A stretch of 64,000 nucleotides of DNA from Selaginella tamariscina (Eukaryota; Streptophyta; Lycopodiopsida; Selaginellales; Selaginellaceae): positions 400,982-464,981 of the forward strand of contig PUQB01000139.1 of NCBI GenBank assembly GCA_003024785.1, in the 5' to 3' direction. Position 1 is the stretch's first letter. Every line of letters starts with the position of its first letter. The notes under the pieces were generated by a model. That model did no database searches. It saw nothing but the letters and a program-made list of their open reading frames with translations, and had not been told where the DNA came from. The position numbers were made by a program, and so were the translations under genes. Positions 53,416-64,000 of this stretch are shown here, in pieces.

Positions 53416-54283
53416 GAGAGAGAGAGGAGAGGGAGAGGAGAGAGAGAGAGAGAGGGAGAGAGAGAGAGGGAGAGAGAGAGAGAGAGAAGAAGGGGCTTTT
53501 AATGAACAATGCGTTTCAGACATATTCATCCCATGAGGTCGAGAAGATTAGATTCCGAAGTCATCTGTTGGAGAGACTGCATGCACGAAAGGTAATATAC
53601 ACGCATGCACGCACGCACGGATAATAGTAATGCTATGGTTGGTTTAGGATCCATATCCGAATTGTTTACAAGAGTCATGGACTATGAAAGAGCTGGAGGA
53701 GATTAGGAATGCACATTTAAACCCATGGTTAACCGATTACGTCCAAAAGATGCACCACCCGCACTTATCAAAGGGCTGGACAGACATCTTGAACTCCAGC
53801 AGATTGCTAAGCAGATGAAAAAGGACCAAGAGGATTATGAAAAGAAAGTCTTCTTTTCTCATGTAAGTAGCTACGCTATATAACTATACACACGCGCACG
53901 CACACACCCAACACACAGCTCATATTATATGTATACAAGCATGTGTTATATCTGGTTTATAATACGAGGTAGACTTCTGTCCAGTGGTTTTATTTATCTA
54001 GGTATTATACATGCATACATCATTTATCGTTTCACAGACACACACATCCCTGTATATTGACGTCTTCTCTCTATACACACACGCACACACACACATATAT
54101 ATACACACACACGCGCATGCGCACAAACACAGACAGACACATGCATCTGTGTGTGTATATAACTGATATATTGTTTTTGTGCAGGTTTCTAGCTTACCAA
54201 TAAGGCAGTATACCATTCCGAAACCGTTTTCTTTTACGGAGCATTACAAGTCCGACATGAAACCGGGTTCTCCGGAGCCTTAA
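49551..54283 (+). CDS. Multi-exon F-x-P repeat protein, ciliary/flagellar-like
   Basis: About 15 short exons encode roughly 700 charged residues. The ATG at 49551 gives MKDEAVGDGGGRSFEDYQAG. From about 51280 a motif of the form (C/F)-x-F-x-P recurs about every 30-60 residues: CSFK/PAV (51285 onward), CSFRPQIN (51709), HPFKPELNP (51960), STFAPEINP (52357), FTFTPNIG (52576), FNFHPEID (53064), CPFRPM (53269) and CTFKPMVN (53709). Lys/Glu-rich helical segments lie between them. The end is PFSFTEHYKSDMKPGSPEP with TAA at 54281. Such spaced F-x-P-x-(I/L)-N repeats are known to me from algal and protist flagellar-associated proteins. A sperm flagellum role is inference from pattern only. At least three single-base breaks occur (about 52622-52640, 53008 and 53700-53712). 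No enzyme domain is visible. Confidence 0.6.
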
Positions 54284-54645
54284 AAAGGAACTCTGTTCTT
54301 GTTTTTCATATAATAAAAATACGTTCTAATTAATAGTCTGGTAATTATACATTTCACACACACACACACACACACACGTGTAAAATGAACAAGAGAAGAA
54401 CTACAATCGTGCAAAAAATATTTCAAGAACAAGGTATATGCTTAGAATATTAGGGAATATTTTAAAATAAACCCTAATATTTTATGACACACATGACACT
54501 TAAATTTTCTTAGATAATTTAATTTAATTATAAGAAGTGTTTTATGCTAAAGTTCAATATCAAAATAAAAAGGTGGTTGATAGGTCACTTTTAATTCTGA
54601 CATTAGTACACCGTTAAGTACACCATTTTCCTTCTTAATTGTCAA

Positions 54646-54867
54646 CCTATTGTGGTAGTGAAAGGAAATGACCATGATAAATCCTTTAGAAAGAAAAAGC
54701 TTGATTTGGCACATGCGTACCTATTGTGGTAGTGAAAGGAAATGACCATGATAAATCCTTTAGAAAGAAAAAGCTTGATTTGGCACATGCGTACCTATTG
54801 TGGTAGTGAAAGGAAATGACCATGATAAATCCTTTAGAAAGAAAAAGCTTGATTTGGCACATGCGTA
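54646..54867. repeat. Three tandem copies of a 74-bp unit
   Basis: The unit begins CCTATTGTGGTAGTGAAAGG and ends GGCACATGCGTA. Copies start at 54646, 54720 and 54794 and appear identical over their length, so the duplication is recent. It lies in an AT-rich intergenic stretch (54284-55389) with no gene. Confidence 0.92.
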
Positions 54868-55389
54868 GATTTTTAAATGTCCAACATATGAATAAATTTT
54901 AAAGGAGCTGTAGATCAAGTTTGATTTGACTAGAGAAAGATTAATGTTTGTTGGCATGTCTAATATAAATTATCATGTTTACAAATTGATGTATCCTATG
55001 ACAATCACCTATGTTTGTAGACAGGAAGAAGTTGTATTTCTTGACGAAATTCTTTTTTTTTCTTAATTCTCTTTAATTTTTGATTTTGACTTCATGATAT
55101 TTTTAAGTTTTTGATTTTAAAATAATAATGTTGATTTTTAAAATGATGCTTAACAAGGAGGAATATCTTAATAAGGAGGAGAGGTTAAACAAAATGTAGA
55201 GCTTGAGCAAAGAGGAACTAGCCCAATCATTGAAACTAAATCAATTTCCCCAATAGTATCTTAGGAATTTTCCTATGTGACAACTTCAATAGTCATAGAA
55301 TCTCACTAGGATGTGAAAAAAAGGTAAAAATTCATAGTCGGAAGGCTATTAAGAATGCATTCTCTTATTTACTAAAATTTTGTGTAGCT

Positions 55390-56777
55390 GCATGGACGTT
55401 AGAGCTTTCCTTGTTCAAGGAGGTTATGGTTGAACCTGATGCTAGTCACTAGAAGTGAGCAATGGATAAAGAGATTGATTCATCACTCACATGAACACTT
55501 CTTAGGAAGTTGTTCTCCTAGTTAATTTTATAGCCCTTGATAGTCGATGGGTCTACAAGACAAAGCTGAATCCTGATGGCTCCATCAATTATCACAAAGA
55601 TTGACTTGTAACACAAGGTTATAAATAACAATATGATGTGGATTATCTGGAGACGTATTCTCCAGTGGTAAAGATGACAAGCGTTTGGATTTTGCTTGCA
55701 TTTGTTATTTATTTTGATATTGATATATATTATATTGACATTAAAATTATTTTCTTAAATGGAAATTTACAATAAAATGTTTATCTTCGACAACTAGAAA
55801 GTCACACCCGAAGGAGCATTTTGTATGGAAGTTCAATAAAGCTCTTTATAACCTTAAACAAGCCTCTAGAGCATGGTGATAAAAAATGAATGCTTTCTTC
55901 AAAGTAAAAGAATTTTCTCCTATCATTCATGAGTCCAACATTTATATTAAGAAGGAAGAGAAGTTTTTATTTATTATTATTCTTTACATGGATGACTCCC
56001 TTCTTATCAATAACAACCTTTAGTATTTATAGATCTTCAAAGCAAAATTTAGATAAGCTTTTATTATAAAGGACCTTGGAGAAGCTTGACTAAGGTTCTT
56101 GAGAATTATATATTGATTGCAATCCTTTTTATTTGCTTATAAAACTATGTAATATCGAGTTTCTTACGAAAGTGGAGTGTCCTTCTACTGAGGAGGAGTG
56201 TTAGGATATGGCAAAGGTATCCTTTCAGAATTTGCTTGGGAGTCTCATGTACGTTATGGTTATCTAAAGCATACACTTGCTTTTGGATTATCCTACTGGC
56301 TACTTTTAACAATAATAACTTATTAAATAATTGAGACAACTATAAATCCATAATAAAATTTTGTTTCCAAATTGGAACAAGTCTTGTTCTTTGAACTAGT
56401 AAAAAAAAATTCACATTGCTCTTTCTTTTACAGAAGAAAAGTATTTGGCTGTCTTTGCTACTTCTAGGGAGATTCTTTGGTTTTAGGAATTTCTTGGAGC
56501 TCTCGGGCAATTCTCGATACTAATTTTGCTCCATGTGGACAACAAAAGAGCAATTGATTAGTGAGGCGCAACAATGAAAATCCAAACATTATCACCATAT
56601 CAAGGAATTGATAAACACATGTTTGTTAAAGTTTTCTTGACAGTAGCTATCTAATATCTTTACCAAGCCATTGGTTATGACTCTTTTCACTAAACACAAG
56701 AATTTCATTGGGGTTGTGGCCAAGCCTTGACCGAGGAGAAGGAGTAGCAACAATCACATCCTTGGCTTTAGGAGGAG
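55390..56777 (+). mobile_element. Decayed Ty1/copia retrotransposon, reverse transcriptase region
   Basis: A copia pol fragment is full of stops and shifts. Recognisable pieces are RWVYKTKLNPDGSI (about 55540), DVDYLETYSPVVKMTSVWIL (about 55635), IDIKIIFLNGN (about 55735), PIIHESNIYIKKEEKFL (about 55920), the active-site region LYMDDSLL (about 55984; usual form LYVDD) and LHVDNKRAID of RNase H (about 56531). The order RT then RNase H places it on the plus strand. Gag, protease and integrase are not recognisable. It is an old inactive copy. Confidence 0.8.
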
Positions 56778-57105
56778 TGTTGGAGTCGAAATCCAAGGAG
56801 GAAAACATGCAATGTCAAGAATATTTCTAATCTAAAGCTTCCGAATGCAAACTTAAATGCAAACTCAAAAATATTCTTGAGTTGGTTAAGAGCTAGAACT
56901 CATTTCTCTTGTTTTAGTTAGCAGTTATTTGAATCAAACATTTTGTTATAACCAGTTCAATCATTACGTAATCATTTCATTTTCTAGTTTTATAATGTTC
57001 TCAAGCAGGGCACAATTGCTTGTTGAGATGTATATCACTCACATATTATAATATTTTCAGTCTTATAATGTTGTACATACTTACATTTTAATTCTAATCT
57101 AACAT
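56778..57105 (+). repeat. Probable 3' LTR of the copia element
   Basis: A purine-rich tract (TTAGGAGGAG) ends at about 56777, directly before TGTTGGAGTCG, which has the TG start of an LTR. A plausible CA end is at about 57105 (TAATCTAACA). There is no second LTR to compare within the recognisable element, so the right border is a guess. Confidence 0.4.
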
Positions 57106-57402
57106 GATAACGTAACTAGCGTATAAATTACTGTTTTTAATGCGTTAAAATGTCATGGTCTTATTTAATTAAAAAATAATTATAAAACAGACACACTAGT
57201 ACACACTTGTACACACACATACTTGAATTTATTTATGCATTTTAAACAATATTTATTTCCTTGATATTTTATGTGAAATACACTTGTTTAATTTGTTTTA
57301 TTTGATGAAATACACTTACTCAATTTCACAAGTTTAATTGATTAAAATTAAAAGATTGTTTTAAGTTTCTTTAGGTTTATTTTTAAAAACCACAATTTCT
57401 AA

Positions 57403-57515
57403 CATGTATTAGCTAACATTTTTAATACATAATTATACATATATATACAAGACATGTATTAGCTAACATGTTCATTTGACTTTTTAATACATAATTATAC
57501 ATATATATACAAGAC
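57403..57515. repeat. Imperfect tandem duplication of about 60 bp
   Basis: Two adjacent copies of CATGTATTAGCTAACAT followed by TTTTAATACATAATTATACA and an AT stretch ending ACAAGAC. The second copy has a 13-base insertion after the first block. It lies between the retrotransposon relic and the BTB gene in AT-rich sequence. Confidence 0.8.
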
Positions 57516-57793
57516 CAATGTAAGTATGTGAGTTATATGCATATGAGTGAGAGAGAGAGAGCTGTTGCACATACGTCATTGACAAAATCCTTTAACAAGC
57601 CAACTGTATAATAATGACAGAGGTATTTATTATACCGAGGTAAGAGTTCTTGTTATTTAGTTTACATGATCTCACCTATGTATGATGCACACACATACAT
57701 ACAGATACCGCACACACACACATACGAATACATAAATATGGGGGAGTGTGTGTACCTCAAAGTTTTGGTTTAGCATTAACAAGAAAAGAACCT

Positions 57794-58132
57794 TCACAAA
57801 GCATTGGCAACGCACTGTATAATATCAAGGAGAGCTTCAGGGTCCTCGTTTCTAAACACAAGTTGTCGAAACCCGTCAGTCCACGCAACCTGTTTGATGT
57901 TACTCGCTATGCTCTCTATACATACCCTCTTTAACGTGTTTGCGTCGTACAGCTTCGCCTGTTGTAATATGTCCAATGCGTTTGATGGGTGTACGGACAC
58001 CGAGCTCTCGCATATCCTCTTCAGGTCCGGTATGTCGTACTTGTGTGCAGCTGCCAACAATGCCATCCCGTGTTCTTTCATCACCGTCGTATCGTGCTCT
58101 CCTGTACATGTGTATGCAAGCGTGTGTATACG

Positions 58133-58167
<35 letters not shown>

Positions 58168-59309
58168 ATGACCATGGCGTGTAATAATGAAGAGTTAATG
58201 CACATCAAAAACAAACATATAAACTTAACAAACACAGCACATGGGGGTCATAGAGAATAAAATACTGATTAAATAATATTGCATGAGATTTATATATATG
58301 AGGAAATAAAAGAACCTGTATATATGTACAAAAGCAAGGCACGCATTGCTGGAGTGGGAACATCATCTACACGTATAATAGCGCAAGTCTTCTCCTTAAG
58401 CTCGTGTTCAAACATTGCATTAAAAACTGGTGACCTGCTCGCCTGAAAAAACTCAATAATGTATATATGCGTGGGCGTGCGTGCGTGTGTGCGAGTGCGT
58501 GTTGCATGTACAGACGACATCATTATCCAGGTGTATTGCAAGGACTATACATATCAATAAATTGTAGTTTATAAGGAGTTAAAGACTATAAGAAGAAGAT
58601 AAGAAGCATCTATAGATAATCAAACTACAATCGATATGTGAGGACATACATAACCATTGTGTGTGTGTGTGTGTGTAGGGAGGGGTTTTGGACTTACCAA
58701 AACAGCTCGATGTGCAGGAGTTTTATCCCCATTGCCAGTCTCAATTGTGATATCAGCATGAATACCATGAAGAAGCATGGTTCGATATGAAGAAAGAGCA
58801 GCTTCTAACCTCCTGAAATTAAGAGGAACCATGTAACAATAATTAATGAACTTCATATACAATGTATACACAAACATCTAACAGTAAATCATCTACGAAA
58901 GGACACAACATTTAGACTACAAAAGTAATACACTAATATCATAAACTTCAAACAGTATCACACACACAAATACTTATCTAAACATATACATACATATTAC
59001 TAAAGCAAATTATTATTTAACACACACACACACACACGTACTTATCTATACATATATATGTATATGTGTACATATTACTAAAGTAAGTCATTATTTAAAT
59101 TTATTAACAAACCTGTATTTAGCTCGTTCGTGTTCAAGGTCTAACTCTAATTTTTGAATGTTCAGCTCGGAATGCTGCCATTTTTGTTCATTTCTGAAAT
59201 CACTTTGACACCGTTGATCATAACAGCTATGGCAATATGTGGACTGCTCACATATTTGTCCACACTGGTAACACATTGCAAGGTCGTCGTCTGCCATATC
59301 CACCTTCAA
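57794..59309 (-). CDS. BTB/POZ domain protein with N-terminal Cys-rich segment (At4g08455-like)
   Basis: Four exons encode about 250 residues: about 59113-59309, 58698-58813, 58316-58443 and 57794-58102. The start at 59309 gives MKVDMADDDLAMCYQCGQIC; an alternative in-frame ATG is at 59297. The N terminus has CxxC pairs (CYQCGQIC, CHSC) that could bind zinc, then a short coiled coil (ELNIQKLELDLEHERAKYR). The BTB fold follows: ADITIETGNG, PAHRAVLV, SRSPVFNAMFEHELKEK, AMRALLLYIYTG, LLAAAHKYDIPDLKRICE. The C-terminal helices end LLDIIQCVANAL. BTB proteins of this kind dimerise and can act as substrate adaptors for CUL3 ubiquitin ligases. The partner is unknown. No frame breaks were seen. It is head to head with the MSL gene. 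Confidence 0.9.
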
Positions 59310-59385
59310 GCTGCATCACTTAAGAGTTATACAGAGCATACACACATGTATCTATATGTTTCATGTCTATACGTGTGTGTTTATT

Positions 59386-59439
<54 letters not shown>

Positions 59440-59991
59440 ATCGGAGTATGACGAGAGATTCCCCATGTAGCACGCGAGGAGGAAGACGCGGCGTGCTGCG
59501 GTATATGAGAGAGAGAGAGGCCGGGGGGGGGGAGGGAGGGAGAGGGAGAGTATCTAATCTACAACAGAATCCGGAATTGAGAAGCGCGAGAGAGACTTAC
59601 AAGTAAATTCAGCACCAAAAACCCTAATTCACAAAATGTCCTAATAATTGTCGTACACAAAATTGATTTGTACGATCATGTCATCTGGCCACGTGGCCCA
59701 TGCGCGCGGCAACGAACATAGTGTTCAAACCTAGTGTACAATCTAGGGTTTGAAGAATGCGCAGCCTCCCCGGCTGCGGCACGCCAAGATCACATGCAAT
59801 CAGCTGCTTAAATTTGTGCTCGCTGGTTGAATCTTCATTTATCCGGCTGCAGGCACAGGAATATGTAGTCCGTTGTGTTAAATCCATTGCTGGGAGCTGA
59901 AAAAGGAATATAATGAGGTAAACAATGTAAAATCTCATGCCTTCTGATGCTAAACCCGGAGTTTGCGCACAGGATTTCCCTATAACCCACA
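59310..59991. promoter_or_regulatory. Divergent interval between BTB and MSL genes, with telo-boxes and a G-rich tract
   Basis: The gap holds an AT tract, a GA tract (59408-59436), a GA/G-rich stretch at 59508-59550 with nine G followed by three GGG blocks, and AAAACCCTAATT at 59617-59628. CTAGGGTTTG at about 59744 adds another telo-box-like site, and CACGTGG lies near 59691. This looks like a bidirectional promoter region. Small frames here are not supported as genes. Confidence 0.5.
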
Positions 59992-62005
59992 ATGTACAGT
60001 CCCGGTGGACACGATGAGGAGGCGGGGATGTCGGAAGAGGTTGCGCTAGCAGAAGAAATCGGCTCTCCAGAGAACCTGATCGAGGAGCCGCTGGAAGGTA
60101 CACACATAGACAGGAAAGATATTGAAGTCCAGGATGGGAACCGCATTGTGGTACAGCGATTAGGCAGCATTCCTTCTTTTGGTAGGGAGATTCCAGTTGT
60201 CCGGATAGTCTCCAGTGAGGAGCCTGAACCCTCCGGTTCCAAGGATGTAGAGAGCCAGGAAGAGTACATAGAACTCACTCCGATCTTAGACGCGGCTAGC
60301 TCTAGTAACTTAGACACCGAGAAGACCGATGAGAGGCCGAGCACAAGCGCAAGGATCCGAGAAGAAGCCGAGTTGCCAGCACATAACGAGCGGACTTTTA
60401 AAAGGCCAGAGATTGCATTGCCAGTTTCACCTCAGTACAACTTAGACAGGGTCCCGACTATGCAAGAAGAAGAAGAGAGTGAGGACGGAGAAGAGGCTGC
60501 AGTACAGGAAATGAGTAACTTACTGACCAGCCCATTAGCAGGAACTGTTCTAGGCAAGACTAAAGCTCGGCTTCAAGAGCCGGCGCCCATCACACCGGCT
60601 GTGAAGGATCAGATTGCAGACTCTCTCAACCTAAAACGTGCTCCAACGGTACTAAATGCGCAAGTTGAGGAGGCAGGAGCAGCTACGCGGGATGAAACAC
60701 AGACACAACCGCAACCATCAGGACCTACAGGGTCGTTCAAACAAGCCTCATTAGCAAAACAGCCGAGTATACAACAGAACCAAGAAGAGGAGGACCCCCT
60801 AGAAGACAGCATTATTCCCGAGTACAAGGAGAAACTTAAGCGGGACGAGAGCCTGTTCTGGATCATCTGTCAGTGGGTTTTCTTTATACTCTTGGTCACG
60901 CTGCTTATCTGCTCTGTCAACATTAAGGTGGTGAGAGATATCAAGTGGCTGGAGAATAACATATGGAGATGGCAGGCTGTTGCGCTTGTCATATTTTCTG
61001 GCAGGCTCATTTCTGGATGGGTCGTACAGGTGAGTGTTTTGCATTATACTCATGTATAGGTGAATACTGCAGTGTATAAACTAGTGTTTTTAATTGTGAA
61101 GGTATTCGTGCTTTTGATAGAGAAGAGGTTTCTCTTCAGGAAGCGCGTTCTTACTTTGTTACGGCTACGGAAATCTGTGAAGAATTGTGTTTGGTTAGCT
61201 CTTGTCATTATCATATGGAGACAGTGTTTATAGAGCGGGAAAGCAGAGGACTACGTTTAATCACAAGGGTAACTCACATTGTATATAATGCGTGTGTGTA
61301 CCTACATTATATACTTATGTATGTTAGATACACATACATAAAACTATATGCAGTTACCAATCTATTTTATCTTCTATGTTTACAGTTACTATGGTGCTTG
61401 TTCACCATTTCCGTGTCGTGGATGTTCAAGATTCTAGCTGTAAGGTAGCTGCAAACGGCTTCACCGAGCTGCATATTTTTGAAAGGATACAGGAGTGCCT
61501 GTTCAACCAGTATACTCGCAACTCTCTCGGCACCGCCCACAATGCAGATAACCTCCGACCCAACAGAGGAGAGGGCTTATAACCTCGAGATACAACCCTC
61601 ATGTATCTCCAATAGTAAGTTTCGCAAGCAGATGACGAGGATCCCTTCTGGACAGGAAGCCGCTCCTCAGCCTTCTCCCATATTGCAAGCTCCCATCATT
61701 GCAAGAAGTGCAGTACCCATCGAGCAGGATAAGCTGCAACAGTTGACATCAGAGGTAATGTGTGTGTGTATACGTGCATGTGTCGGGTCACCAACGTACC
61801 TAGAGTACCTACACAGACTCTACATGTGTATATACTTGTTATACTTGTCTATAAAGTCTCAGCATGGACATTGAAGAGTTTGATGAAGCTCATCAGGAAA
61901 AAGAAACTTGGCAAGCTATGCAAACACATTCTCAAAGAATGAAGGGGAATGGGAAATCGACAGTGAAGTCCGAGCTAAGGCTGCAGCCAAGCAGGTAAAA
62001 CACAC

Positions 62006-62036
<31 letters not shown>

Positions 62037-62635
62037 ACTTTGTTACTTCAATATTAATGACTTAAAAGACCATTTTCAATGCAGATTTTTACAACATAGC
62101 GAGGCCAGGAAGAAGGTACCTTATGCTGAAGGACTTCTTATACTTCCTACCAGAGGACAAAGCAACAAGGGCATTTCGCCTTTTCGAAACAACAGAGAGT
62201 GGGTCAATTACCAAAAAGGCCTTTGTGAAGTGGGTTGTCAATGCATACAAGGAGCGACGTGCCCTCGCTTTGACGCTCAATGACAACAAACTGTTGTTGC
62301 AAAGCTTCATAAAGTCCTTGATGTGGTACTCCACACGCTCCATTAACAGAACATTAACTTCTAAGGTGATATGTGTGTGTGTGGGAATGCATGTACATGA
62401 ATGTTAACAGAGTTTTGTAGGTACTTGCAATATGTCTGTTCATTGTGTCCTTGCTTCTTATTGGAGTTGAGACGGCCAAACTGCTTGTCTTCTTTTCTTC
62501 AGTATTCATCCCGTGTGTTTTCATTTTTGGTAATGCTGCAAAGACTACCTTTGAAGCATTGCTGTTTTTGTTTATTCTACATCCTTACGACGTTGGTGAC
62601 GTGTGAGCATAGATGGCACGATGATGCTGGTCGAG

Positions 62636-62692
<57 letters not shown>

Positions 62693-63558
62693 TCTTGTTA
62701 ACTCTTCTTTGTTGGGTTTCATTATTTCTTTTGCAGGAGATGAATGTGTTGAACACTGTTTTCTTGGGTAAGTTTATTAGGTGACACAGACATGTACCTA
62801 TGTTTATATGTAAGATTACTCTTACACATACATTCATTAAGTCAATACACGTATGTGAATATGTGCGTGAGTGTGTGTATTTATATGTTATTGTATCTGT
62901 CTAACTTGCTTATGTTTACTATACAGACCTACAAATGAGAAGATCTATTATCCAAATGCAATCCTGGGTACAAAGTTTATCACAAACTACTACAGGAGTC
63001 CAGATCAATGGGATGGAATAGAGTTCCAAATACATATGAACACACCGCTTGAGAAGTTGGGTTCACTTAAGGAAAGAATGCAGAGATATGTGGACAGTCA
63101 ACCTCAGTTTTGGTACCCCGATTTCGGACTCGTGTGTAAAGACATTGACGATTGTAACAAGATGAAGATGGGTTACTACTTCCAACACCACCTTAATTAC
63201 CATGTAAGCTCTCTCTCTCTAACATCCACACGTGTTATATACGTATAAGCTACATAAACGTGATGCATACTTTTTATATACACACATTGTTTGTGTTTGT
63301 GTGTGGGTGTGAATAATTTACTAAGTATCGAATATAAATCAACAGGAGGCTGGGGAGAGATACAAGAGGCGAAGTAATATGCTACTGTACATGAAGCAAC
63401 AAATGGAGGACCTTCAGATAACATACCAACTGCCATCTCAGGAAGTAATTGTCACGGGGATACCTGCATTTGCATTGCCTCAACAACAGCAGCAACAAGG
63501 TTTGCCTTCCCCTTCTCCTCGTAAGTCATCCCCACAAAAGTTTTCACCACGTTTATAG
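59992..63558 (+). CDS. Mechanosensitive channel of small conductance-like protein, MSL10 type
   Basis: This is a plasma-membrane MscS-like channel that opens under membrane tension. The ATG at 59992 starts a soluble acidic N terminus of about 285 residues. TM segments follow: WIICQWVFFILLVTLLICSV, WQAVALVIFSGRLISGWVVQ, SVKNCVWLALVIIIW and LLWCLFTISVSWMFKILAV. A cytosolic linker (HIFERIQECLFNQY, SAWTLKSLMKLI, VVNAYKERRALALTLND) precedes the pore region (VLAICLFIVSLLLIGVETAK, FIFGNAAKTTFEALLFLF, HPYDVGD) and the beta domain (NEKIYYPNAILGTKFITNYY). The C terminus is Gln/Pro-rich, ending SSPQKFSPRL. All of this follows MSL10 order. At least five or six single-base breaks occur (about 61441, 61512-61520, 61931-61936, 62085-62091, 62285-62291 and 62598-62602). 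At the last, GD(R)VSIDGTMMLVE is recovered by one added base. Confidence 0.9.
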
Positions 63559-63764
63559 ATTATTCACAAGAGATAGTTAACTATTGTAGTAGTTTTTGTT
63601 TCTCGATAATACATATCTACACATTCTGAATGTTAGTTCACTTCATTATATATGGTATAAATACCGGAATTTTCCGGCCCTGCATGTTGTATGTCTATAT
63701 ATTATTATGGTTTGAGAGAGAGTGTTAAGTTGCATGAATCTCAAGAACTCTGTTGTACACGTTC

Positions 63765-64000
63765 ATGTTCATTGGAAAATCTCTGTTATCTCAAATACTA
63801 AATGTAACAAGAACAACATGGGACTACACATCGCTTGCAACACGCATTCTCCAGTGCGCAAATCCTACAGAATCCAAGTTACTACATAGCGATCTCATCA
63901 CAGCAGGACTTGATCGAGACACGTTTATCGGCAACCACATCGTGAGAATGTTCGGTAAGCTCGGAAAAGTGCAGGAAGCAAACCGGGCATTTGATCGTAT
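63765..64000 (+). CDS. PPR protein, 5' end only (runs off the window)
   Basis: An ATG at 63765 gives MFIGKSLLSQILNVTRTTWD and about 78 open codons to the window end. TSLATRILQCANPTESKLLH is the usual first-repeat style of this window's PPR proteins, and FIGNHIVRMFGKLGKVQEAN is a clear PPR helix pair. It is on the plus strand, about 200 bases after the MSL gene. Class and length are unknown because the gene is cut. Confidence 0.75.
   Translation, partial: MFIGKSLLSQILNVTRTTWDYTSLATRILQCANPTESKLLHSDLITAGLDRDTFIGNHIVRMFGKLGKVQEANRAFDR

Noticed and set aside
53276-53536. Open frames made of repeated Arg-Glu or Ser-Leu residues
   Set aside because: They are translations of the GA/CT microsatellite in an intron of the F-x-P repeat gene, not coding sequence.
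59681-60344. Minus-strand open frames overlapping the MSL N terminus
   Set aside because: They mirror the acidic Ser/Glu-rich MSL coding region and contain no family motif.

Overview
The window is nuclear DNA from a land plant. The genes carry short introns with GT..AG borders, and plant-typical families are present: PPR proteins, a class III peroxidase, a chlorophyllase, a chloroplast copper ATPase of the PAA2/HMA8 type, a UDP-glycosyltransferase, an RLCK-VII kinase and an MSL channel. There is also a plant tRNA-Leu. A multi-exon protein built from F-x-P repeats, resembling ciliary proteins, would fit a free-sporing plant with swimming sperm such as a lycophyte. That lineage guess is inference. 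Exons have near-average GC content, spacers are very AT-rich, and most introns carry CA/GT microsatellites.

Layout. 0.2-10.8 kb: organellar ribosomal protein bL34, a class III peroxidase, tRNA-Leu(UAG), two head-to-head PPR genes and a CYP72-clan cytochrome P450. 11-30.6 kb: a gene-poor duplicated region with three broken copies of the 5' half of TAF1 (two on +, one on -), a kinesin P-loop exon fragment, one proteasome-beta-like gene, two AT-decayed inverted relics of that gene, MITE-like elements and long AT-rich spacers. 30.9-37.4 kb: two tandem nicotinate phosphoribosyltransferase genes. 38-49.3 kb: UDP-glycosyltransferase, RLCK kinase, chlorophyllase and PAA2-like ATPase. 49.5-54.3 kb: the F-x-P repeat protein. 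54.6-57.5 kb: a 74-bp triplicate repeat, a decayed copia element and a likely LTR. 57.8-64 kb: a BTB protein, an MSL10-like channel and the 5' end of another PPR gene.

Several genes sit head to head over 136-800 bp. Telo-box motifs lie just upstream of bL34 and in three of the divergent intervals (PPR pair, RLCK/chlorophyllase, BTB/MSL), which is typical of plant housekeeping promoters.

Most genes (12 of 14 multi-exon or long genes) contain single-base frame breaks, often in G or C runs, with conserved family sequence resuming in the next frame. The PAA2-like and BTB genes show none that I could see. I favour uncorrected long-read errors for most breaks. True decay cannot be excluded for the P450, the NAPRT copies and the TAF1 copies. 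Spans are given from inferred start to inferred stop, introns included.
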